Shown: piece by piece, positions 37,431 to 46,699 of the stretch
Numbering within the stretch: position 1 is the first letter of the stretch
Layout: each line of letters starts with the position of its first letter
Source of the DNA: Nonomuraea sediminis
GTDB lineage: Bacteria; Actinomycetota; Actinomycetes; Streptosporangiales; Streptosporangiaceae
Assembly: GCF_018531495.1 (NCBI RefSeq)
Contig: NZ_JAHDTI010000002.1
Span: forward strand, 868,001 to 932,000
Direction: 5' to 3'
DNA length: 64,000 bases
The notes under the pieces: generated by a model
Told to the model about the DNA's origin: nothing
The model's database searches: none
The model's input: only the letters and a program-made list of their open reading frames with translations
Translations under genes and position numbers: made by a program

Positions 37431-38390
37431 CTACTCGTCGAGACTGCGGAGGGCGCGGGCGGCCTCGGGGGCCATGGTGCCGATGATGCGCTCGAGGTCG
37501 TCGATCGTGGCGAACTCCACGACGATCCGGCCCTTCCGCCGACCCAGGTCCACCTTCACCTTGGTCTCGAAGTGATCCGAGAGGCGGTCGGCGAGATGGG
37601 TGAGGCCGGGCGCGGTGGGGCGGTTGGCCTGACGCTCGCGGGGCGCGTTCTTGGCAGCCTTGGCACTCCCCATGGAGACGATCTCCTCCACGGCACGCAC
37701 CGAGAGGAGTTCCGCCACGATGCGCTTGGCGAGCTGAACCTGCTCCTCCGGGCTCTCCAGGCCGAGGAGGGCACGGGCGTGTCCCGCGCTGATCGTGCCG
37801 GCGGCAACGCGGAGCTGGACCTCAGGCGGGAGGTTGAGGAGGCGGAGCGTGTTGGTGATGTGAGAGCGAGAACGGCCGACCTTCTGAGCCAGCTGCTCGT
37901 GCGTCGCCTGGAAGTCGTCCAGCAGCTGCTGGTAGGCGGCCGCCTCTTCCAGAGCGTTCAGCTGCTCCCGCTGAAGGTTCTCGATGAGGGCGTCCAGGAG
38001 AAGCGCGTCGTCCTGCGTGTTGCGGACGATAGCGGGCACCTGCTCGAGTCCGGCGAGCTGGCAGGCGCGCCAGCGACGCTCCCCCATGATCAGCTCGTAC
38101 TGCCCACCGCCCACCGAGCGCACCACGATCGGCTGGAGCAGCCCGACCTCCTTGATGGAGGCGGCCAACTCCTGGAGACGCTCCTCGTCGAACACCTCAC
38201 GCGGCTGGCGCGGGTTGGGGACGATGGCGGTGAGGCTGACTTCCTTGAAGTACGCCCCGGCGATCGGCTTCGGACCGCTGTCGGCCGCCGAGCCGTTCGC
38301 GGGGGCCACAGTCCCGGTGCCGTCAACGATAGGACCGGTCGGAATGAGCGCCCCGAGACCCTTGCCCAATCCCCGCCGCTGCTGACTCAC
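37431..38390 (-). CDS. parB: Chromosome partitioning protein ParB
   Basis: Binds parS and spreads as a CTP-dependent clamp to organise origins. 319 residues from GTG 38390 (GAGGAG upstream). N-terminus [13 protein letters not shown], the CTP-binding GERRWRAC box and its partner [14 protein letters not shown], a helix-turn-helix ([20 protein letters not shown]) and a C-terminal dimer domain. Unusually, 1.09 kb of repetitive DNA separates it from parA upstream. Confidence 0.97.
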   Translation of the reverse strand: MSQQRRGLGKGLGALIPTGPIVDGTGTVAPANGSAADSGPKPIAGAYFKEVSLTAIVPNPRQPREVFDEERLQELAASIKEVGLLQPIVVRSVGGGQYELIMGERRWRACQLAGLEQVPAIVRNTQDDALLLDALIENLQREQLNALEEAAAYQQLLDDFQATHEQLAQKVGRSRSHITNTLRLLNLPPEVQLRVAAGTISAGHARALLGLESPEEQVQLAKRIVAELLSVRAVEEIVSMGSAKAAKNAPRERQANRPTAPGLTHLADRLSDHFETKVKVDLGRRKGRIVVEFATIDDLERIIGTMAPEAARALRSLDE

Positions 38391-38402
38391 TGCGTCTCCT
38401 CA

Positions 38403-39230
38403 TCCACCCGGCCGACTCCGGTCACTCCTGGAGAGGTTACCGTCGCCAGCCCAACCCGGTGTCCCCTCACCACACCCGGTTCCGCCGGATTTACCCACCC
38501 GCCCTCCGAAAGCCCACAAAACCCACCCCTCCCCACCCCCAACTCCACGCTCCCGTGCCGCCGCGCGGCTCAGGAGCAAGGCATAGACGCGAGCAACGCG
38601 CGGCGCGGAAGCAGGGGGCGCAGGCGCGAGCAGCGTGGGGCTCGGAGGCTCGGGAAGCCCGGACGCGGGAAGCGCGAGGAGCGCGGACGCGGGCAAGCCA
38701 GCTCGGGCAATGCGGGTTCAGGCAACGCGGACGCGAGCAACGCGGACGCAGGCAACGCGCGAGGCGGGCGGAGGAAACGCGGGCGTGAGCGAGGAGGGCG
38801 CCGGCAATACACATGCGGGCGCGGGAACCCGGGGAACGCGGGGAATGCGGGGAACGCGGGGAACGCGGGAAACGCGGGCGCGAGCGAAGCGGGCGCCAGC
38901 AAATACGCATGCGGCGCGGGGAGCGCGGGCGGGCGTGCGGCGCAGGCATGGGGCGCGCGGACAACGTGGGGCGCGGACAACGCGGGCAGGCGCAATACAG
39001 AGCGAGCGGGGACGCTGGAGCGCCGACGCGGGCGGCACGGAAGCGGGCGTCGCGGGGCGTGGGCGCGGGCGGCGTGAAAGCGTCAAGGCGGGGGCGGGGC
39101 GCGCGACTTGGATACGGGCAAGGCAGGTAGGCGCGCGCGATGCGGATGTAGGCAGCGAACTAGGGAAGCCTGGCGCGGTCAGGCGTGGGCTGGGTAGCCG
39201 GGTGTGCTGAGGCGGGGTGGGAGGAGTGTG
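38403..39230. repeat. G-rich low-complexity DNA between parA and parB
   Basis: Dominated by GCGGGCGCGAGCAACGCGGACG-like units. A core at 38831-38880 has five 9-bp units GGGGAACGC with minor variants, so GGGG or GGG runs recur every 9 bp. This could form a G-quadruplex on the + strand. Open frames in either direction give monotonous Arg/Gly/Thr or Ala/Phe/Pro repeats, and I judge them non-coding. Confidence 0.8.
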
Positions 39231-39300
39231 TGAGGGGGCGGCCGCGCGGTGGCTTGGGAGGTGCGGCGGCGGAGAGGTTTGGCGGGCATAGGCGCCCGCG

Positions 39301-39455
39301 CGGTGGGCTGAAATAGACCCCGCGGGTGGGCTGAGGTAGGTGCCGCGTGGGAGGGCTGAGGTAGATGCCGCGCGGGTGGGTTGAGGTAGGTGCCGCGGGT
39401 GGGCTGAGGTAGGTGCCCCGCCGGTGGGTTGAGGTAGGTGCCGCGCGGTGGGATA
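39301..39455. repeat. Tandem array of a ~25-bp unit downstream of parA
   Basis: About six and a half copies of GGTGGGCTGAGGTAGGTGCC plus a CGCG-type linker, 23-26 bp apart, with point differences between copies. It ends 28 bp before the parA stop codon, so it would lie in the parA 3' untranslated region. Confidence 0.85.
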
Positions 39456-39482
39456 AGGGTGGTGGGGTGGTGAGGGGAATGG

Positions 39483-40571
39483 TTAGGCGGGGGTAGAGCG
39501 GAAGGCTATTTCGCGGGCTGCGTCGAGGTAGGCCATGGCGCCGCTGGAGCCGGGGTCGTATGTCATGACCGACTGGCCGTAGCTGGGCGCCTCCGAGAGG
39601 CGGACGCTCCGGGGGATCACCGTATTGAGGACCGTGTCGCCGAAGTGGGCGCGGACCTCATCGGCGACCTGCGAGGCCAGCCGCGTCCTGCCGTCGTACA
39701 TCGTCAGGACGATCGTGGACAGGCTCAGCGTCGGGTTGAGGTGAGCCTTGATGAGGTCGACGTTGCGCATCAGCTGCCCGAGCCCTTCGAGCGCGTAGTA
39801 CTCGCACTGGATGGGGATCATGACCTCGTCCGCCGCGACGAGCGCGTTGACCGTCAGCAGGCCGAGCGAGGGCGGGCAGTCGATGATGATGTAGTCCAGC
39901 TCAATCGCGTCAAAGGCCGTGAACGCGCGACGCAGGCGCGCCTCCCTGGCCACCAGCGACACGAGCTCGATCTCGGCGCCGGCGAGGTCGATCGTGGCGG
40001 GCGCACAGTAGAGGCCCGGCATCTCCGGCACCTCCTTGACGATGTCCGCCATCGGGAGGTCGTCCACGAGCACCTGGTACACGTCCGGAATGTCACCGCG
40101 ATGCTCGGTGGCCAAGGCCGTCGAAGCGTTTCCCTGCGGGTCGAGGTCCACGACAAGCACGCGCTGGCCATTCATCGAGAGAGCCGCGGCGATGTTGACC
40201 GTCGTGGTGGTCTTGCCGACGCCCCCCTTCTGGTTGGCCACGGCGATCACACGGGTCTTGCCAGGACGCGGCCAAGCCCCACCGGAGGAACCGCCGGACT
40301 GGACACTTGAGTCAATGACCTCGCCAGGCATGGGGGCCGTCTGGGTCGCGGATGTTTCACGTGAAACCACTGAGCTAAGCGCCTCTCGTACCAACGGCGA
40401 ATCACCGGGGTTCAGGGGGGTCTGGGTCACGATTGCCATCCTTTCAACCAGAGGCATGCTGGTGCCGGGAATTCGCTCTCGCGACACGCCCATTTCGGGC
40501 CATCCAACCCCGGTTGGACTTTCGGACGGAGGGCTGTCCGGCCAGCCAAGCCCGCTCGACGCGACCGGCAC
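39483..40571 (-). CDS. parA: Chromosome partitioning ATPase ParA
   Basis: Deviant Walker ATPase that moves ParB-parS complexes. The core begins VIAVANQKGGVGKTTTTVN and contains DLDPQGNAST and DYIIIDCPPSLG. The start is uncertain: GTG 40571 has AAGGAGG 8 nt upstream and gives 362 residues with a ~115-residue Pro/Ser-rich extension. ATG 40439 would give 318. A parS site lies inside the extension and encodes VSRET. The GTG lies 6 bp after the rsmG stop. Confidence 0.95.
   Translation of the reverse strand: MPVASSGLGWPDSPPSESPTGVGWPEMGVSRERIPGTSMPLVERMAIVTQTPLNPGDSPLVREALSSVVSRETSATQTAPMPGEVIDSSVQSGGSSGGAWPRPGKTRVIAVANQKGGVGKTTTTVNIAAALSMNGQRVLVVDLDPQGNASTALATEHRGDIPDVYQVLVDDLPMADIVKEVPEMPGLYCAPATIDLAGAEIELVSLVAREARLRRAFTAFDAIELDYIIIDCPPSLGLLTVNALVAADEVMIPIQCEYYALEGLGQLMRNVDLIKAHLNPTLSLSTIVLTMYDGRTRLASQVADEVRAHFGDTVLNTVIPRSVRLSEAPSYGQSVMTYDPGSSGAMAYLDAAREIAFRSTPA
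40354..40367. promoter_or_regulatory. parS site 5, inside the parA coding region
   Basis: TGTTTCACGTGAAAC core in the 5' part of parA, 3.2 kb from the parS cluster. It is read as part of the ParA N-terminal extension. Confidence 0.92.
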
Positions 40572-40576
40572 GACCG

Positions 40577-41248
40577 TCACCTCCTTCGTCGCCGCCTCCC
40601 ACGCTCCGGCGGGCGACCCGCCACCACCCGAACCAATGTCGCGGGCGGCTCGACCTTACCGCGCCCGACGGTCACAAGCTCAGCGGATCGGACCCCAGCG
40701 CTCTTCAACTGAGCCTCCGCCTCAGCAAGCTCCCCCGCCGCGCGCTCCCCCTTCATGGCAATGAGCTCGCCGCCTTCGCCCAGAAGAGGCAGGGACCACT
40801 TCAGCAACCGGTCAAGCGGCGCGACAGCACGGGCGCACGCGACGTCGAACTCCCGCTTACCCGCCAACTCCTCCGCCCGACCGCGCAGCACCTCCACGTT
40901 GTCGAGCTTGAGCGCATCGACGCACTCCTGGAGGAACACCGTACGGCGGAGCAAGGGCTCGAGCAGCGTCACGGACAGATCGGGACGCACGATGGCCAGC
41001 ACGAGGCCAGGCAGCCCGGCGCCGGAGCCGATGTCGACCAGGCGGACGCCCTCGGGGATCGCCTCCTCGACCACGGCGCAGTTGAGCAGGTGCCGGTCCC
41101 AGATCCGCGGCACCTCGCGCGGCCCAAGCAGCCCTCGCACGACGCCCGGGCCCGCCAGCAGATCGGCGAACGCGTTGGCCTGTTCCCAGGCCTCGCCGAC
41201 GAAGACCTCCCGCGCGATCTCCGGCGGCGGAGGTAGCTCATCGCTCAC
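40577..41248 (-). CDS. rsmG: 16S rRNA (guanine527-N7)-methyltransferase RsmG (GidB)
   Basis: Methylates G527 of 16S rRNA using SAM. 223 residues from GTG 41248. SAM site VRLVDIGSGAGLPGLVLAIVRP; FDVACARAVAPL and LIAMKGERA are family motifs; it ends in an Arg-rich tail. Belongs to the minus-strand rpmH-to-parB gene string. Confidence 0.95.
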   Translation of the reverse strand: MSDELPPPPEIAREVFVGEAWEQANAFADLLAGPGVVRGLLGPREVPRIWDRHLLNCAVVEEAIPEGVRLVDIGSGAGLPGLVLAIVRPDLSVTLLEPLLRRTVFLQECVDALKLDNVEVLRGRAEELAGKREFDVACARAVAPLDRLLKWSLPLLGEGGELIAMKGERAAGELAEAEAQLKSAGVRSAELVTVGRGKVEPPATLVRVVAGRPPERGRRRRRR

Positions 41249-41338
41249 TGGTTGCTGGCCCTTTCTGAGGTCCGGGTTCGGCGGAATTCGCCCTCTCGCA
41301 AGGGTACTGACACATCAACGGCTTGGTCACACACAGCC

Positions 41339-41440
41339 CGTACGGCGGGCAACCGCCACCGACCGCCCGCCACACTTCGGCTCAGGACCCGCGCCCGGCG
41401 CTCGCGGCGAGTCGGGGCCTCTTGCCCGCCGTCACGGCGC
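41339..41440. repeat. Solo arm of the composite repeat (copy D)
   Basis: 41339-41415 matches the left arm of the full copies (CGTACGGCGGGCAACCGCC, ACTTCGGCTCAGGACCCGCG, GGCGAGTCG). It is followed by TTGCCCGCCGTCACGGCG, the inner flank seen next to the right arms in reverse. Copies C and D are thus the same half-element in opposite orientations. Confidence 0.7.
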
Positions 41441-41524
41441 TTCGTAGAGCAGGCACCCCGGTCGCCGGCTTCCCACCGCACAGGCGCCGGAAGACCACCG
41501 CACAAAGTCTCACCGACCCCGGCG

Positions 41525-41760
41525 CGGAAAGGCGGGACGCGGTTCGCACACGGAAAGGCGCAACGCGGATCCCGCCTGGAAGGGCGCAACACGGCTCCCA
41601 CTCGGAAGGGCGCGACGCGGGTCCCGGTTCGGTGAGGCGCGATATGGGTCCTCGCCCGGTGGGCGCGGCCTGGCCCCGCGCAGTGAGGCGTGACGCGGGC
41701 CCGGCCCGGTGAGGGGCGACCTGGGCACCATGTAGTGAGGCGCGACCTGGGTCCCGTCCG
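41525..41760. repeat. Tandem array of a ~26-bp unit
   Basis: About nine diverged copies of GGAAGGGCGCGACGCGGGTC plus CCG and a few variable bases, drifting to GGTGAGGCGCGACCTGGG in the last copies. It fills most of the 644-bp gap between jag and rsmG. No gene supported in that gap. Confidence 0.75.
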
Positions 41761-41839
41761 GCGGAGCCGTACACAAGAGCCACCCGGACATAAAGGCCCG
41801 CCGTACGCAAAGCCCGTCAAACCTAAAGCAAGCCGCACA

Positions 41840-41882
41840 AACCAACGGCCGCCAGCCCAGGAACCCTGGGCGGGCGGCCGAT
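41840..41882 (-). terminator. Hairpin terminator after jag
   Basis: A 16-bp stem with one mismatch (CGGCCGCCAGCCCAGG against CCTGGGCGGGCGGCCG), 3-nt loop; the minus-strand continuation is TTGGTTTG. It should end or attenuate the rpmH-jag transcript before rsmG. Confidence 0.75.
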
Positions 41883-41892
41883 AAAGAACGTG

Positions 41893-42381
41893 TCAGGCCG
41901 GAAGGACGACGACGTAGCGGTTGGGCTCCTCACCCTCGGACTCGCTGCGAAGCCCGGCAGCCGCCACCGCATCGTGGACGATCTTGCGCTCGAACGGCGT
42001 CATCGGGTCCAGCGACTGCGGCTCCCCGCGATCCTTGACCTGGGAGGCGATCTGGGTGCCGAGCTTGGTCAGCTCCGCCCGCCGCCTTTCCCGGTAGCCG
42101 GCGACGTCGAGCATCAGCCGCGACCGCTCCCCCGTCTGCCGGTGCACGGCCAGCCGGGTGAGCTCCTGGAGCGCCTCGAGGACCTCGCCCTCACGCCCCA
42201 CCAGCTCGTTGCCCTTGACGCCGACGACGGAGACGAGCGCGCGGTCGCCCTCGACGTCCATGTCGATGTCGCCGTCGATGTCGGCGATGTCCAGCAGGCC
42301 CTCGACGTAGTCGGCCGCGATCTCGCCCTCCTGCTCGAGCGCGCTCACATCAGGAGCCTTCTCCTGCTCGGCCTCGGTCAT
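41893..42381 (-). CDS. jag: Jag/KhpB-like RNA-binding protein
   Basis: KH plus R3H domain protein that binds RNA and accompanies YidC. KH region GNELVGREGEVLEALQELTR; R3H region LDPMTPFERKIVHDAVAAA. From ATG 42381 (AAGGAG 8 nt upstream) it has 162 residues. An ATG 24 nt upstream overlaps yidC and lacks a site. Acidic N-terminus. Confidence 0.93.
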   Translation of the reverse strand: MTEAEQEKAPDVSALEQEGEIAADYVEGLLDIADIDGDIDMDVEGDRALVSVVGVKGNELVGREGEVLEALQELTRLAVHRQTGERSRLMLDVAGYRERRRAELTKLGTQIASQVKDRGEPQSLDPMTPFERKIVHDAVAAAGLRSESEGEEPNRYVVVLPA

Positions 42382-42401
42382 GGCCGGCCTCTCCTTCATG
42401 T

Positions 42402-43328
42402 TCAAGACTTCTTGCTGCCGGTGCGCTTGCTGCGGGACTGGCGCTGAGGCTGCTGCCTGATGATCTTAGGCTCCGGCGGCGCCTGAGGTGCCGACTCCTC
42501 GGAAGTGTCGCTCTTGCGCAGCTTGGCGATGAGGCCGGGCTTGGGCTCGACCGGGATGGCGTTGCCCTTGTCGTCGAACTGCGGCATCGGGTGCCGGCTG
42601 TAGAACCAGTGCTGCTGGCCGAGCGTCCACAGGTTGGTGGTCACCCAGTACATGATCAGACCGAGGGGGAAGTTCAGGCTGAAGAAGGCGAACAGCGGAG
42701 AGATGTACATCAGGATCTTCTGCTGCTGCGCCATCGGGTTGTCAGGCATCTGCGCCATGGAGCGCGTGACGCTCTGCCGTACCGTCAGGAAGGTCGTCAG
42801 CGAGCTGACGGCCACGAAGCAGCCGATCACGATCTTCTGGGAGACCTCGGGAGCGCCCCAGAACGTCTCAGGCAGGTACGCGCCGAAGATCGAGGCGTGC
42901 TTGGCGCTGTCGACCAGCTCCTGGGACATGCCGAACTTCGCCTGGTCCGCCGCGATCGCACGGAGCACGGTGAACATGGAGATGAAGATCGGGAACTGCG
43001 CGACGACAGGGAGGCAGCCGCCCAGCGGGTTGGCGCCGGCCCCCTGGTAGAGCGCCATGACCTCCTGGTTCATGCGCTGCTTGTCGTTCTTGTGGCGCTT
43101 GCGGATCTCCTGGACCTTCGGCGCCAGCTCCTGCATCTTCCGCGACGAGCGCATCTGCTTGAGGAAGAGCGGGAAGATGAGGATCCGCATGCAGATGGTC
43201 AGCGAGATGATGGTCAACGCCCAGGTCAGCCCACTGTTCGGATCCAGCACAGTGCTGTAGAACGAATGGATCTGGGTGATGACCCAGGCGACGGCTGTGT
43301 ACAGCCAATTGAGCCAGGACAGCTCCAC
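42402..43328 (-). CDS. yidC: Membrane protein insertase YidC
   Basis: Inserts membrane proteins with or without SecYEG. 308 residues from GTG 43328 with GGGAGC upstream. Features: WALTIISLTICMRILIFPLF with the hydrophilic-groove Arg, the coiled cytoplasmic hairpin RKMQELAPKVQEIRKRHKND, five or six membrane segments, and a basic tail ending RTGSKKS for ribosome contact. Confidence 0.96.
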   Translation of the reverse strand: MELSWLNWLYTAVAWVITQIHSFYSTVLDPNSGLTWALTIISLTICMRILIFPLFLKQMRSSRKMQELAPKVQEIRKRHKNDKQRMNQEVMALYQGAGANPLGGCLPVVAQFPIFISMFTVLRAIAADQAKFGMSQELVDSAKHASIFGAYLPETFWGAPEVSQKIVIGCFVAVSSLTTFLTVRQSVTRSMAQMPDNPMAQQQKILMYISPLFAFFSLNFPLGLIMYWVTTNLWTLGQQHWFYSRHPMPQFDDKGNAIPVEPKPGLIAKLRKSDTSEESAPQAPPEPKIIRQQPQRQSRSKRTGSKKS

Positions 43329-43332
43329 CGAG

Positions 43333-43626
43333 CTAGCTCCCTTGCGTTTCGTGGGACCGAACCGGGCGTGGGGGCACCGGGTCTATACCTCCGGGATGGA
43401 ATGGGTGGCACCGCCCGATGCGCCGGACAGTCAGCCAGGTGCCGCGCAATGCTCCATGTACGGCTATCGCCTCGAGTCCGTAGGCACTGCACGATGGATA
43501 GAAGCGGCAGCGCGGACCGAGCATCGGGCTGATGAAGGCCCGATAGAACCGAATCGGGATGATCAAGATCCGAGCGGGTAGGCTCGGCACCCCTTGCGGT
43601 TGCTCCGTCATCTGTCGCACATCCAT
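43333..43626 (-). CDS. yidD: Membrane protein insertion efficiency factor YidD
   Basis: Small 97-residue partner of Yid[30 protein letters not shown] with its three Cys, and [12 protein letters not shown], are the family signature. The start ATG overlaps the rnpA stop by one base (TGATG). Confidence 0.94.
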   Translation of the reverse strand: MDVRQMTEQPQGVPSLPARILIIPIRFYRAFISPMLGPRCRFYPSCSAYGLEAIAVHGALRGTWLTVRRIGRCHPFHPGGIDPVPPRPVRSHETQGS

Positions 43627-43970
43627 CAGGACTCGCGCCGCCCTAGTAAACGATCCAGCGCGACGTCGAGTTCGGCGGCAAGCTGCTCGTGTCGCGCAGA
43701 CGCGGCCCGTGGATTGGCGCGTACCACAAGCAGGCTACCTCTCGGAAGCCGGTGCAGTCGGTCTCGCATCAGGTGTCGGAGGCGTCGCTTGACCTTGTTG
43801 CGCACCACGGCGCCACCCACGGCCCGACCTACCACGAAGCCAACCAATGGGTCTTCTTCCCCACAAACGTGGAGATGCACCACCAAAGTGGGCCGGCCGA
43901 CTCGCTTTCCGCGTTTGACAGCGGTGGCGAAGTCCTCCCCGCGTCGCATGCGGAACTCTCGCGTTAGCAC
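43626..43970 (-). CDS. rnpA: Ribonuclease P protein component
   Basis: Protein subunit of RNase P that aids tRNA 5' maturation. 114 residues, GTG start. [21 protein letters not shown] and the RNR motif [14 protein letters not shown] are present. Follows rpmH, after an intergenic hairpin. Confidence 0.95.
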   Translation of the reverse strand: MLTREFRMRRGEDFATAVKRGKRVGRPTLVVHLHVCGEEDPLVGFVVGRAVGGAVVRNKVKRRLRHLMRDRLHRLPRGSLLVVRANPRAASARHEQLAAELDVALDRLLGRRES

Positions 43971-43983
43971 AGAAGACGCCTAT

Positions 43984-44012
43984 CGCCCGCCGGCGAGAAT
44001 CACCGGCGGGCG
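43984..44012 (-). terminator. Hairpin between rpmH and rnpA
   Basis: CGCCCGCCGG and CCGGCGGGCG pair over a 9-nt loop. No T-run follows, so it is more likely an attenuator or RNA-processing structure that lowers rnpA relative to rpmH. Confidence 0.55.
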
Positions 44013-44038
44013 GACGAGGTGGATCCGGCTCGGGGCGA

Positions 44039-44176
44039 TCAGGCCGACAGCTTCTCGCGGCCCTTGCGGCGGCGAGCAGCCAGGATGGCGCGACCGGCCC
44101 GAGTGCGCATGCGCAGCCGGAAACCGTGGGTCTTCGCGCGGCGGCGGTTGTTCGGCTGGAAAGTACGCTTGCTCAC
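44039..44176 (-). CDS. rpmH: 50S ribosomal protein L34
   Basis: 45-residue Arg/Lys-rich protein: [19 protein letters not shown] followed by an arginine-rich core, ending GREKLSA. GTG start at 44176. It is the first gene on the minus strand beside the origin, divergent from dnaA. Confidence 0.97.
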   Translation of the reverse strand: MSKRTFQPNNRRRAKTHGFRLRMRTRAGRAILAARRRKGREKLSA

Positions 44177-44329
44177 GGGTGGGCTCCAGGCTTGACGCTT
44201 AGACACAGGAATGACCTGTCACGGGCCGCCCCAGCGGGCATGCGAAATAGCCGTCGCGTGACAAGCCGACCGTCGTACGTTACGGGTCGAGCATGGCCTA
44301 GGTCAAACTGAGGGAACCGGCGCGGACGG

Positions 44330-44582
44330 TTATCCACGTTTCCACATGTGAGTTTTCCACCGCTGGGCTCACGTCCACAGTATGTGCATCGAGGTGCCAC
44401 TAGGCTGTGGACAACGTCTTGAACACAGGTGTGCACACAGATACTGTCGGGCCTTCCGGACCCGCTCTACCGCTGTGCACAGCTTGTGGATCTCCTGTGG
44501 AGAGCTTGGGGATCATGCGCGGGCGCCGCGTTGTGGACGGAAAGCCCGGGAGCCCGAGTGGGCAGCCGCCATGTGTGGATAA
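44330..44582. other. DnaA-box cluster upstream of dnaA
   Basis: Exact boxes: TGTGGACAA (44406-44414) and TGTGGATAA (44574-44582). Near matches include TTATCCACG (44330-44338), GTTTCCACA, ACGTCCACA and TGTGGACGG. The 449-bp rpmH-dnaA gap likely holds both promoters and DnaA autoregulation; it may also be part of oriC. Confidence 0.7.
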
Positions 44583-44625
44583 ACGATCGCGGGGGGCCGC
44601 GAGAGGAAGGAGGGGGAACCACGGC

Positions 44626-46182
44626 ATGAACGGTGGTGACCTCGGCGCGGTCTGGGCGCGAGCCCTGGGAAACTTCCTCAACGACAGCGTCCCCATCCAG
44701 CAGCGCACGTGGCTGGCCATGGTGCGCCCGATCGCGCTGGCCGACGACACGATCGTGCTTGGCGTCCCCAACGACTTCCTCAAGGACCTCATCGAGGGCA
44801 AGCTGCGCCCGCTGGTGGCCCACGCGCTGTCGCAGGAGCTCGGCAGGAACATGCGGCTGGCCGTGATGATCGACACCACGGCTCCCGACCAGCGTGGGCC
44901 CGACCCGCATCCCCAGGCTGTGACTCAGAGTTATCCCCAATCCCCAGAGCCGCAGCCGCGTTTTGCACAGCCCCCGCAAACCCCGTCCTACCAGGCCTCG
45001 GAGCCTCCGCAGTTCTACAGCCCACAGCCCGAGCCGCCGCAGATATCCACTGAATATCCACAGCCGCAGTTCGGTTTTGAACAGCCCCAGGTCGACAAGC
45101 CCGAGCCGAATCGCTGGGAAGCGAAGAGCAACAAGCCCAGCGAACCGGCCAGGCTTAACCAGAAGTACACATTCGAGACATTCGTCATCGGCGCCAGCAA
45201 CCGATTCGCGCACGCGGCCGCAGTGGCGGTGGCCGAATCGCCGGCGAAGGCGTACAACCCGCTGTTCATCTACGGCGATTCCGGGCTGGGGAAAACTCAC
45301 CTGCTGCACGCGATCGGCCATTACGCGCAGTCCTTGTACGACGGCGCGCGGGTGAGGTACGTGAGCTCGGAGGAGTTCACCAACGACTTCATCAACAGCA
45401 TCCGCGACCACAAGGCCGACGGCTTCCGCAGCCGCTATCGCGCGATCGACATCCTGCTCGTGGACGACATCCAGTTCCTGGAGGGCAAGGAACAGACGCA
45501 GGAGGAGTTCTTCCACACCTTCAACACCCTCCACAACGCCAACAAGCAGATCGTCATCTCCAGCGACCGCGCACCCAAGCAGCTGATCACGCTGGAGGAC
45601 CGGCTGCGCAACCGGTTCGAGTGGGGCCTGATCACCGACGTCCAGCCGCCCGAGCTGGAGACGCGCATCGCGATCCTCAGGAAGAAGGCCATCCAGGAGG
45701 GCCTGGCCGCGCCGCCGGAGGTGCTCGAGTACATCGCGAGCCGGATCTCCACCAACATCCGCGAGCTGGAGGGCGCCCTGATCAGGGTGACCGCCTTCGC
45801 CAGCCTCAACAGGCAGGGTGTGGATCTCCAGCTGGCCGAGGTGGTGCTGAAGGACCTGATCACCTCCGAGTCGGGTCCCGAGATCACGATCGCCAAGATC
45901 ATGGACATGACCGCCGAGTACTTCGGCATCAGCATCGACGACCTGTGCGGAACCTCCCGCAGCCGCGCTCTGGTGAACGCCCGCCAGATCGCCATGTACC
46001 TGGCCCGGGAGCTCACCGACCTGTCGCTGCCCAAGATCGGTCAGCAGTTCGGCGGCCGCGACCACACCACGGTCATGCACGCCGAACGCAAGATCCGCTC
46101 GCTCATCGCGGAACGCCGGTCCATGTACAACCAGGTCAACGAGCTGACGATGCGCATCAAGCAGAACTCTCGCGGATCCTGA
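44626..46182 (+). CDS. dnaA: Chromosomal replication initiator DnaA
   Basis: AAA+ initiator that opens oriC. From ATG 44626 it has 518 residues. Domain I ends near residue 85, a long Pro/Gln-rich linker covers ~90-175, then the ATPase (Walker [16 protein letters not shown], Walker [14 protein letters not shown], arginine finger region [11 protein letters not shown]). The C-terminal DNA-binding domain contains [22 protein letters not shown] lies 13 nt upstream, a long spacing. Confidence 0.98.
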   Translation: MNGGDLGAVWARALGNFLNDSVPIQQRTWLAMVRPIALADDTIVLGVPNDFLKDLIEGKLRPLVAHALSQELGRNMRLAVMIDTTAPDQRGPDPHPQAVTQSYPQSPEPQPRFAQPPQTPSYQASEPPQFYSPQPEPPQISTEYPQPQFGFEQPQVDKPEPNRWEAKSNKPSEPARLNQKYTFETFVIGASNRFAHAAAVAVAESPAKAYNPLFIYGDSGLGKTHLLHAIGHYAQSLYDGARVRYVSSEEFTNDFINSIRDHKADGFRSRYRAIDILLVDDIQFLEGKEQTQEEFFHTFNTLHNANKQIVISSDRAPKQLITLEDRLRNRFEWGLITDVQPPELETRIAILRKKAIQEGLAAPPEVLEYIASRISTNIRELEGALIRVTAFASLNRQGVDLQLAEVVLKDLITSESGPEITIAKIMDMTAEYFGISIDDLCGTSRSRALVNARQIAMYLARELTDLSLPKIGQQFGGRDHTTVMHAERKIRSLIAERRSMYNQVNELTMRIKQNSRGS

Positions 46183-46699
46183 GCTTTATGCACACCCTGT
46201 GGAAAACGCTGTGGATCAGCGGAAACGCCGGAGACGGCGGGCCATTGGGTGGCATTCGTCCAAAATTCTCCTGCACAGTGCCTGGGGATAAGGGTGGGGA
46301 CACCTTGGGGAGAACCTGGGGACTACTCGTGGACGACTTGTGGACGCCCTGTGCACACTCTTCTGAGCGGTCACGGGAGTCCCTTTTACCCCGTGGACAA
46401 CCGGTGGAAACATGGTGGATAGCCAGTGGATGAACCCCCCAAGATCTGGGGACGGCCTGTGTGGATCGGATCGTCATCCCCAGCCGCCACAGTTCTCCCC
46501 AGGCGTCACCCACATGTGGAGTGGATGAAAATCCGCCCGCTGACCAGCGGAAACAACGGCTATCCACAGTATCCACCGCCCCTACTGTGAAGACCACACA
46601 TCTCTCTTACTAAGAAACTCAAGACCCATAGAGGGGTTCTCCCGGAACTCAGGTGCGGGAGAGTGAACACTTGAGTCAACGACGAACAGCAGGAGGCTG
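46183..46699. other. Probable oriC (dnaA-dnaN intergenic region)
   Basis: 517 bp without a gene. At least ten DnaA-box-like nonamers in both orientations, for example TGTGGATCA, TGTGGACGC, CGTGGACAA, GGTGGATAG, TGTGGATCG and CTATCCACA. None is a perfect TTGTCCACA, but density and position match streptomycete origins. A slightly AT-richer stretch at 46585-46640 could be the unwinding site (inference). Confidence 0.85.

Noticed and set aside
38635..39210. 191-codon Arg/Gly/Thr-repeat frame between parA and parB
   Set aside because: Periodicity comes from 9-bp DNA repeats and is equally present in other frames; no start signal or known domain.
38831..41760. Possible CRISPR arrays
   Set aside because: The tandem units are contiguous without unique spacers of constant length, and no cas genes are in the window.
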